Shown one piece after another: positions 1-4,804 of a DNA stretch of 10,482 bases; within the stretch, counting starts at the first letter, position 1, and each line of letters begins with the position of its first letter. The notes beneath the pieces were generated by a model. That model ran no database searches, was not told where the DNA came from, and saw nothing but the letters and a program-made list of their open reading frames with translations. A program made the translations under genes and the position numbers. The stretch is from contig CAXRDP010000017.1 in assembly GCA_964229545.1 (NCBI GenBank), forward strand, positions 1-10,482, read 5' to 3'. This DNA comes from UBA724 sp964229545 (GTDB taxonomy: Bacteria > Bacteroidota > Bacteroidia > Flavobacteriales > Flavobacteriaceae).

Positions 1-59
1 CAGGAGTCTCCTAGAGGTGTGTTGGATGCCGTGTCAGGCACGGCATGACATCGGAAATG
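1..59. repeat. Intergenic repeat, copy 1, with an internal hairpin
   Basis: Bases 1-49 are identical to 782-830. After one inserted base in the other copy, the match continues at 9 of 10 positions. The repeat holds an odd palindrome, AGGAG-T-CTCCT (2-12), and a hairpin with 8-base arms, ATGCCGTG (26-33) and CACGGCAT (39-46), around a 5-base loop. The copy may begin left of the window. It lies just downstream of the mazF stop, so its hairpin would form in the 3' end of the mazEF transcript. It has no T-run after it, so it is not a classic intrinsic terminator. Its style is that of REP-like palindromic repeats scattered between genes. No coding potential is seen. Confidence 0.85.
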
Positions 60-70
60 CCAATTCATCT

Positions 71-80
71 TGTCACTCCT
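71..80. repeat. 10-base direct repeat at the left edge of the toxin-antitoxin module
   Basis: TGTCACTCCT at 71-80 recurs exactly at 706-715, on the other side of the mazEF genes. The right-hand copy is the head of the palindromic repeat complex. The left-hand copy stands alone three bases before the mazF stop codon. It could be a target-site duplication or recombination scar left when the module entered a repeat, or a chance remnant of another repeat copy. Confidence 0.5.
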
Positions 81-83
81 TAT

Positions 84-407
84 CTAATCAACAAAGGTTT
101 CTTTTAGAACTGCTTTACACTTTATGATTTCGGACTGGGTCAAAGTTTCAAAGACTTTTACGATTCTGATTTTGTCAATAGTTCGAATTTGATCAATCGC
201 AATCATCCCTTTTTTTTCGCCGTGTTTGACAGGAATCCTGGTAGGGTATTTTTTTAAATTTGTGGTCATTGGAGCAAGTACAATGGTATTTAGGAACTTG
301 TTCATTTCATTGGGTGAAATGACAACACATGGCCTTGTTTTTTTAATTTCACTTCCAATGGTTGGGTCAAGATTGACAAGAACAATGGCATACTGATTTA
401 GCTCCAT
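84..407 (-). CDS. mazF: MazF/PemK-family toxin, probable endoribonuclease
   Basis: The 107-residue protein has the size and sequence pattern of MazF/PemK toxins, which cleave single-stranded RNA at short sequence motifs and arrest growth until bound by the cognate antitoxin. Visible family features are the N-terminal strand leading to GSEIKKTRPC (18-27) with the conserved Arg25-Pro26, then VVISPNEMN, a second conserved patch APMTT (45-49), and GMIAIDQIRTID (67-78). Start: the ATG lies inside the end of the antitoxin gene, giving a 10-base overlap, so translation is probably coupled. No separate promoter or clear Shine-Dalgarno sequence is seen. Its sequence is markedly richer in A/T than lipA or valS, which suggests acquisition. 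RNA-cleaving activity and target sequence are inferred from the family. The broader PemK-like family includes DNA-gyrase inhibitors (CcdB), but the motifs here fit MazF better. Confidence 0.9.
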   Translation of the reverse strand: MELNQYAIVLVNLDPTIGSEIKKTRPCVVISPNEMNKFLNTIVLAPMTTNLKKYPTRIPVKHGEKKGMIAIDQIRTIDKIRIVKVFETLTQSEIIKCKAVLKETFVD

Positions 408-643
408 TTATCTATGTTTTCATCTTCAAAAACATCGTCTATAAGCATAGTGTCATCCCCGTTTTGACTCATTTTCTTAAACGCTTGTTCCCAGTCGCGT
501 CTTGGAGTATCTATAGGTTTTAGGACAATTTGCTCCTTTTCAAGAATCAAAACCACCTTGTCCTTGATGTTGTATTTTTCCAAAATTGTCTTACTCAAAC
601 GAAGCCCTTTGGAGTTTCCGATTTTGATTATTGCTGTTTCCAT
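398..643 (-). CDS. mazE: MazE-family antitoxin, AbrB/SpoVT-type DNA-binding domain
   Basis: The 81-residue protein begins METAIIKIGNSKGLRLSK, the swapped-hairpin AbrB/MazE fold signature (KIGNSxGxRLxK at 7-18), followed by a beta-rich stretch to about residue 43. The C-terminal half (about 48-81) is polar and ends in an acidic tail (DDVFEDENIDKWS). In this family the tail is typically disordered and wraps over the toxin to block it. The N-terminal dimer normally binds its own promoter. That fits here: a perfect 14-base palindrome covers the -7 element upstream. The ATG start sits 17 bases after that element. Antitoxin-first order, a shared promoter and the 10-base overlap with the toxin are typical of MazEF operons. 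The assignment rests on motif and context; which toxin sequence it neutralises is not tested. Confidence 0.88.
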   Translation of the reverse strand: METAIIKIGNSKGLRLSKTILEKYNIKDKVVLILEKEQIVLKPIDTPRRDWEQAFKKMSQNGDDTMLIDDVFEDENIDKWS

Positions 644-660
644 AACATTTTTTGTAAATA

Positions 661-691
661 CAAAGTAATTACTTTTTTTTAAAACATCAAA
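661..691 (-). promoter_or_regulatory. mazEF promoter, Bacteroidota type
   Basis: Reading leftward, TTTG (691-688) is separated by 19 bases from TTACTTTG (668-661). The latter matches the Bacteroidota -7 consensus TAnnTTTG at all but one fixed position. The spacing and the 17 bases to the mazE ATG fit a single housekeeping promoter driving both genes. Confidence 0.6.
662..675. promoter_or_regulatory. Perfect 14-base palindrome over the mazEF -7 element, probable operator
   Basis: AAAGTAATTACTTT equals its own reverse complement and covers seven of the eight bases of the proposed -7 element. AbrB-fold antitoxins bind palindromic DNA in their own promoters, so this is the obvious candidate autoregulatory operator. 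A second ATTACTT half-site lies at 694-700. Binding is inferred, not shown. Confidence 0.5.
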
Positions 692-705
692 ACATTACTT
701 CACCC

Positions 706-788
706 TGTCACTCCTGCCTGCCCTGTCTGCCGACAGGCAGGCGTCAGGTAGGCCTGTGGATTTACCTGCCGAAGGTAGGAGCAGGAGT
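706..788. repeat. Nested inverted-repeat complex, head of the second repeat copy
   Basis: An outer pair of 8-base arms, ACTCCTGC (710-717) and GCAGGAGT (781-788), encloses smaller hairpins. The strongest runs from 716 to 742: GCCTG, bulged C, CCTGTC, loop TGCC, GACAGG, CAGGC, giving 11 pairs with one bulge. A second is CAGGTA (745-750) with TACCTG (763-768). It competes with TACCT (763-767) and AGGTA (773-777), which are separated by 5 bases. Together with the 782-841 repeat this forms a palindrome-dense block between lipA and mazE with no open reading frame of note. It may fold in the lipA 3' region of the transcript and dampen read-through from lipA into mazEF. Confidence 0.75.
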
Positions 789-841
789 CTCCTAGAGGTG
801 TGTTGGATGCCGTGTCAGGCACGGCATGACCATCGGGAATG
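782..841. repeat. Intergenic repeat, copy 2, with an internal hairpin
   Basis: Bases 782-830 are identical to 1-49, and 832-841 match 50-59 with one mismatch after an extra C at 831. The hairpin ATGCCGTG (807-814) / CACGGCAT (820-827) sits about 25 bases past the lipA stop codon and would form in the lipA 3' untranslated region. There is no following T-run, so it may act as an mRNA stabiliser or a weak rho-type stop rather than an intrinsic terminator. Confidence 0.85.
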
Positions 842-851
842 TGGTTAAAAA

Positions 852-1730
852 TTACTGAATATGCTTGTGCGCTTTGTAAGAAGAACGCACTAAGGGGCCA
901 CTTTCTACATGGCGGAAACCCATTTCTTTGCCAAATACCTCGTATTTGTCAAACTGTTCAGGGCTGATAAATTCTTTGACAGGCAAGTGTTTTTTGGAAG
1001 GTTGAAGGTATTGACCTAAAGTCACTATATCCACATCTGCCTCACGCAAGTCACGCATGGTCTGCAGCACTTCTTCTTCGGTTTCTCCCAATCCGAGCAT
1101 CACGCCTGATTTGGTACGTCGCACACCGGCTTGCTTGAGGTAGCGCAACACCTCCAGGCTACGATCGTATTTGGCTTGGATACGAACCTCACGGGTGAGG
1201 CGGCGCACGGTCTCCATATTGTGAGAAACCACCTCGGGCATCACTTCAACGATACGGTCGATATGTTTTTCTATGCCTTGAAAATCAGGTATCAGTGTCT
1301 CCATGGTTGTCCCCGGGCTGATACGCCGTACGGCTTGCACGGTTTCTGCCCATATGATAGAACCCATATCTGCCAAGTCATCACGGTCTACAGAGGTGAT
1401 GACTGCGTGCTTGATATTCATCAGTTTGATAGAACGCGCTACTTTTTCGGGTTCTGCCCAGTCCACACTCTCAGGTCGTCCGGTTTGTACCCCACAAAAC
1501 CCACAAGAACGTGTACAGATATTTCCCAATATCATAAAGGTGGCAGTACCTTCACCCCAACACTCACCCATATTGGGGCAACTGCCAGAAGTGCAAATCG
1601 TATGGAGTTTGTATTTGTCCACCAATCCACGTAGTTCGGTATATTTTTTACCAGTTGGCAACTTGACCCTCAGCCACTTGGGCTTCGGGCTGTGTGCTTT
1701 GGATTGTGCAACTTCAGTTGTGGCGGACAT
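852..1730 (-). CDS. lipA: Lipoyl synthase, radical SAM enzyme
   Basis: LipA inserts two sulfur atoms at C6 and C8 of a protein-bound octanoyl group to make the lipoyl cofactor of pyruvate and 2-oxoglutarate dehydrogenases and the glycine cleavage H protein. All diagnostic residues are present. The auxiliary cluster motif is C46-x4-C51-x5-C57 (CTSGSCPNMGEC). The radical-SAM cluster motif is C72-x3-C76-x2-C79 (CTRSCGFC). The C-terminal RSSY is at 282-285, where the serine ligates the auxiliary cluster. The 292-residue length is normal for the family. The ATG start is 17 bases after a perfect TATCTTTG element. The gene lies 40 bases after the Nramp-family gene, so it may also receive read-through. 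No lipB is present in the window. The enzyme is cytoplasmic. Confidence 0.98.
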   Translation of the reverse strand: MSATTEVAQSKAHSPKPKWLRVKLPTGKKYTELRGLVDKYKLHTICTSGSCPNMGECWGEGTATFMILGNICTRSCGFCGVQTGRPESVDWAEPEKVARSIKLMNIKHAVITSVDRDDLADMGSIIWAETVQAVRRISPGTTMETLIPDFQGIEKHIDRIVEVMPEVVSHNMETVRRLTREVRIQAKYDRSLEVLRYLKQAGVRRTKSGVMLGLGETEEEVLQTMRDLREADVDIVTLGQYLQPSKKHLPVKEFISPEQFDKYEVFGKEMGFRHVESGPLVRSSYKAHKHIQ

Positions 1731-1747
1731 AAGGAATTTTAATGTGA

Positions 1748-1755
1748 CAAAGATA
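1748..1755 (-). promoter_or_regulatory. lipA -7 promoter element
   Basis: Read leftward this is TATCTTTG, an exact match to the Bacteroidota TAnnTTTG consensus, 17 bases before the lipA ATG and 15 bases after the preceding stop codon. No good TTTG -33 element was found at the expected 17-21 base spacing, so the call rests on the -7 element and its position. Confidence 0.5.
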
Positions 1756-1770
1756 CGTCAAAAGCACAAA

Positions 1771-2979
1771 TTAGAGCGTGGTCAGATACCACAGACTAAA
1801 GCCTATCAAAAATGCGATACCCGCCCAGCTGAGCGCTTTTAAAAAGGCTTTGGGTCTATGCATTTCAGGGGTGTGTTTGCCTTTAATCAATACAAAATTG
1901 GCAATCGCATAGAATGGAGCAGTAATAAAAGAAAGTATGGTGGCTATGGCGACCAATAGCCCCATATCAGCGAGGAAAAACAAAAAAATACAGCTGGTGC
2001 CGACTGCCAAAATAGCCAGCCAAAGCGCATAGGAACTCAAAAAATCGGGCAGTCGCATCAGCCGTGCAGTCTTGGCCATGGCACGAGGCGACGCGTCCAG
2101 ACAAGTCAGGGTGGTGCTAAACATGGTGGTTAATGCCGCAATTCCAATGACCCAGTAAGCCCCTTGACCCAAACTGCTTGTGTAGAGGTCTATCAACTGT
2201 CCCGCAAACACACTGCCGCTATTGGAAAAACGGGTGCCACTTCCAAACATCACATAGGCTCCCAACAACAAAAAGCAACCTCCCAAAAAGAAGGTGGTTG
2301 CAAAGCCTACATTAAAATCAAATAAGCTGTTTTTTATATTAAAACCCTTTACACTTTTCTTTTTTTCCAAAGTCCACAAGGAGTGCCACACAGAGATGTC
2401 CAATGGTCCGGGCATCCATCCCATAAATGCGATCAAAAAAGCCAGTCCTGCCTCTGTGACAGGAAAAGTAGGTTGCCATGAGGGCATCTGGGTGTTTTGA
2501 GTCGCCAATATCACAGCTATTAAAGTGCTGATGCTTAGCGTAACGATAATGATTTTCATCAGGCGATCCAAGGTGGCATAGCGACCTACAACCAATAGCA
2601 AGCTGCATGCGGCAGTGAGCCCCAAGCTCCAATAAACAGCGTTGTTAGTGATGCCAAAAAGTTCAACTGCCAGTCCGGCGGTTACGATGGTGACAGCAGA
2701 TTGGATGGTAAACATGGTTGCCAAGGTCAGGACAAAGTAGATGACCAACACCCCTTTGCCTAGTCTTTTGTATCCTTCCAAAAGACTTTCGCCCGTAGCC
2801 ATCGCGTAGCGTGGGCCGTATTGAAAAAAAGGATATTTAAAAAGGTTGACCAACACCAAAGCCCAGACCCACCCCAATCCGAAATCTGCACCCGCTCGGG
2901 TAGATTGCACTAGGTGTGAGACCCCAATCGCGGCACCTGCAAACAACAAACCCGGACCTAATTTTCGAAAGATGTTCAT
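1771..2979 (-). CDS. Divergent Nramp-family (SLC11-like) membrane transporter lacking the DPGN metal site
   Basis: A 402-residue polytopic membrane protein with about 11 hydrophobic segments and an Nramp-like start, KLGPGLLFAGAAIG...RAGADFG, matching the usual GPGxLxxxxYIDPGN...QAGAxFG. Where canonical Nramp proteins have Asp-Pro-Gly-Asn in the unwound part of helix 1, this protein has Gly19-Val20-Ser21-His22. In helix 6 the Met-Pro pair is kept (189-190), but the following His-Asn is replaced by Gly-Pro (WMPGPLD). Canonical Nramps import Mn2+ or Fe2+ with protons. With these replacements the substrate here is unknown and may not be a transition metal. The ATG overlaps the stop of the upstream sigma factor gene as ATGA, which implies translational coupling and a shared transcript. 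The fold family is confident; the function is not. Confidence 0.82.
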   Translation of the reverse strand: MNIFRKLGPGLLFAGAAIGVSHLVQSTRAGADFGLGWVWALVLVNLFKYPFFQYGPRYAMATGESLLEGYKRLGKGVLVIYFVLTLATMFTIQSAVTIVTAGLAVELFGITNNAVYWSLGLTAACSLLLVVGRYATLDRLMKIIIVTLSISTLIAVILATQNTQMPSWQPTFPVTEAGLAFLIAFMGWMPGPLDISVWHSLWTLEKKKSVKGFNIKNSLFDFNVGFATTFFLGGCFLLLGAYVMFGSGTRFSNSGSVFAGQLIDLYTSSLGQGAYWVIGIAALTTMFSTTLTCLDASPRAMAKTARLMRLPDFLSSYALWLAILAVGTSCIFLFFLADMGLLVAIATILSFITAPFYAIANFVLIKGKHTPEMHRPKAFLKALSWAGIAFLIGFSLWYLTTL

Positions 2980-3539
2980 GAAGAGGTGTTGATGATTTCG
3001 GCCAATAGTTTTTTGGCTCGCAATAGCCGCACCTTGACATTGCTAATCGACAAGTTGAGTTGGTCGGCAATTTCTTTGTGGCTACACTCTTGAAAATAGC
3101 GCAACTGAATGACATCTCGGTAATGAGGCTTGAGTTGTTTGATTTGATCTAACAATTTGGAGAGATTTTGAGACCGTATCAATTGGTCTTCAGGACCGAG
3201 GGTGTCGTCTACCACACTTTCAGCGGCTTGTTGCTCGGTCTGAGAAGCTCTTTGGGCTTGGGTGCTTTGCTTTCGCAACAGGTCAATATGTAAGTTCTTT
3301 GCGATGGTGGTCAGCCAAGTATTGAATTGAAATTCTGGGTCAAAAGAATCGATTTTATCAAAAGCTTTTGAGAAGGCTTGCAAACAGATATCTTCGGCAT
3401 CATTTTCATTTTCTACCCTGTGTAGCAGAAATCCATAGAGTGCGTTCCAGTGTAAATCCAACAAAACTCTAAACGCATGTTGGTCTCCAGCCTGCGCTTT
3501 CTCTATGTGATTACGAATTTGTTGTTGTTCTTTGTCCAA
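2976..3539 (-). CDS. RNA polymerase sigma factor, sigma-70 family, ECF-like
   Basis: The 187-residue protein has only the two core sigma domains. Region 2 spans about residues 15-90 and includes the DAEDICLQAFSKAF helix and the NTWLTTIAKNLHIDLLRK stretch used for -10 melting. Region 4 spans about 125-183, with the recognition helix-turn-helix SHKEIADQLNLSISNVKVRL (153-172). A Gln/Ala-rich linker (about 91-110) joins them. This two-domain layout is that of extracytoplasmic-function sigma factors. No anti-sigma gene lies beside it, so control is unclear. Start: TTG at 3539 is the only credible one. An in-frame stop lies a few codons upstream, there is no other early Met, and region 2 begins soon after. 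Its 3' end overlaps the transporter gene by four bases. Confidence 0.9.
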   Translation of the reverse strand: MDKEQQQIRNHIEKAQAGDQHAFRVLLDLHWNALYGFLLHRVENENDAEDICLQAFSKAFDKIDSFDPEFQFNTWLTTIAKNLHIDLLRKQSTQAQRASQTEQQAAESVVDDTLGPEDQLIRSQNLSKLLDQIKQLKPHYRDVIQLRYFQECSHKEIADQLNLSISNVKVRLLRAKKLLAEIINTSS

Positions 3540-3566
3540 GGAAGCCTAAAGATAGCAATTCTGTCT

Positions 3567-3776
3567 TTAGTTGTGTTGGGGCTTGGGCAAGTCGCAGTCA
3601 GTTTGTTGTGCGGGCATTTTACCACAAAGACTACAGGGCTCTCCTTCTTTGTTTAAAAAAGGACTCTGGCTGGCACAAGTGCCGGCAAATTCTCCTCCTT
3701 TTTTGGCCCAAATCTTGATAGCGATTCCTGCAAAAGCAAGACCGACTAAGACCAAGGTTATCAGAAATAATTCCAT
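3567..3776 (-). CDS. Small single-pass membrane protein with four cysteines, NqrM-like
   Basis: A 69-residue protein: one transmembrane helix (about 3-22), a basic KIWAKK stretch, then a short soluble tail with Cys34, Cys48, Cys51 and Cys61 (GTCAS...CSLCGK...DCD). The basic residues after the helix suggest a cytoplasmic tail. The layout of an N-terminal helix beginning FLIT, a KK pair, a G-S/T-C motif and then closely spaced cysteines recalls NqrM (DUF539), which helps deliver iron to Na+-NQR. That link is from memory of the family and is only an inference; no nqr genes are in the window. The ATG at 3776 is chosen because the helix starts there. A TTG at 3797 would add seven residues and overlap the murB stop as TTGA. 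It lies 17 bases after murB and 27 before the sigma factor gene. Confidence 0.72.
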   Translation of the reverse strand: MELFLITLVLVGLAFAGIAIKIWAKKGGEFAGTCASQSPFLNKEGEPCSLCGKMPAQQTDCDLPKPQHN

Positions 3777-3780
3777 GCTG

Positions 3781-3788
3781 CAAATATA
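3781..3788 (-). promoter_or_regulatory. -7 promoter element before the small membrane protein
   Basis: Read leftward this is TATATTTG, an exact TAnnTTTG match, only four bases before the ATG at 3776. A transcript from it would be leaderless or nearly so. No -33 TTTG at a normal distance was found. A chance match in AT-rich sequence at the end of murB is possible. Confidence 0.3.
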
Positions 3789-3793
3789 GGGTT

Positions 3794-4804
3794 TCAAAGG
3801 ATATTTACCTCCGGAACCAAGTGGATTTGAAACTTATTGGCAACCGCTTCCTGCACTTTTTGACTGAAAGCGACTAAGTCTTTACCGGATGCAGTGCCAT
3901 AATTGACAAGCACCAATGCATGTTGTTTGTGCATACCTGCATCTCCTTCTCTTTTGCCTTTAAAGCCTGCTTGTTCGATAAGCCATGCGGCAGGGATTTT
4001 ATGATACCCCTCTCCGGCAGGATAGGACGGCAACGCTGGGTGTTTGTCAAGCAATGCCGCATACGCATCTTCACTGATGATGGGGTTTTTAAAAAAACTA
4101 CCTGCATTGCCTAGTTCTTTGGGGTCGGGGAGTTTGCTCTCACGAATTTGTATAACCGCGCGGGCTACCTCTTTTGCTGTTGGATTTTTACACCCCCATG
4201 TATTCAAAACAGACTCAATGGCTCCATAGGCTGTTTTGGGCGTATGCCCTTTTTTGAAGAGGCGAAGACATACATAGGTAATTACCACTTTGTTTTTTAG
4301 GTTGTTTTTAAACACAGAATCTCTGTATCCAAACTGGCATTGATTGGCATCATAGCTTATTACTTCCAGACTTTCACGATGTATAAACCTGCAACTGTTA
4401 AAAACATCTTTGAGTTCCACTCCGTAAGCTCCTATATTTTGTATGGGCGCAGCCCCAACTTGGCCGGGAATCAGCGCTAGGTTTTCTATGCCTCCAAGGT
4501 TGTGTTCTAAAGACCACAGCACCAATTCATGCCAATCGACACCAGCACCTACTTTAACTAGGGCTGTCTGTGAATCTTCTTCAATAATTTCAATTCCCGA
4601 GATGTTCATTTTGACAACAGCTTGTTTGGGGTCCTCAACAAATAAAGTATTACTGCCGCCACCCAGTATCCATGCATTTTCAAAACGAGCATCCTGCAAT
4701 ATGTCTATTAAGGATTCTTCCGAGTCAACAGAAGCAAACAAAGGCGCTTTGACAGCCACACCAAAGCTGTTAAAGGATGTTAGTAAAACATCATTTTCAA
4801 TCAT
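3794..4804 (-). CDS. murB: UDP-N-acetylmuramate dehydrogenase (UDP-N-acetylenolpyruvoylglucosamine reductase)
   Basis: MurB reduces UDP-GlcNAc-enolpyruvate to UDP-MurNAc with NADPH and FAD, the second committed step of peptidoglycan synthesis in the cytoplasm. The FAD-binding domain shows WILGGGSNTLF (45-55) and the family signature PGQVGAAPIQNIGAYGVE (113-130). The substrate loop has FGYRDS with Tyr160-Arg161. The proton-donor serine is Ser236 in GNAGSFFKNP, and the C-terminal catalytic glutamate is Glu332 in VPEVNIL. At 336 residues with an intact FGYRDS loop it is a type I (E. coli-like) MurB. Its ATG overlaps the aminotransferase stop as ATGA, so the two genes are co-transcribed and probably translationally coupled. 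Confidence 0.98.
   Translation of the reverse strand: MIENDVLLTSFNSFGVAVKAPLFASVDSEESLIDILQDARFENAWILGGGSNTLFVEDPKQAVVKMNISGIEIIEEDSQTALVKVGAGVDWHELVLWSLEHNLGGIENLALIPGQVGAAPIQNIGAYGVELKDVFNSCRFIHRESLEVISYDANQCQFGYRDSVFKNNLKNKVVITYVCLRLFKKGHTPKTAYGAIESVLNTWGCKNPTAKEVARAVIQIRESKLPDPKELGNAGSFFKNPIISEDAYAALLDKHPALPSYPAGEGYHKIPAAWLIEQAGFKGKREGDAGMHKQHALVLVNYGTASGKDLVAFSQKVQEAVANKFQIHLVPEVNIL

Noticed and set aside
26..827. A CRISPR array made of the repeats at 1-59 and 782-841
   Set aside because: There are only two copies, spaced about 780 bases apart with genes between them, and no regular spacers or cas genes.
807..827. Rho-independent terminator for lipA at the repeat hairpin
   Set aside because: The stem is strong but no T-run follows it on the lipA strand, so it is listed as a repeat hairpin only.
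1131..1842. Two long rightward open frames (1131-1634 and 1303-1842)
   Set aside because: Both lie opposite lipA, whose clusters and motifs are unambiguous. The translations show no family pattern and no promoter fits them.
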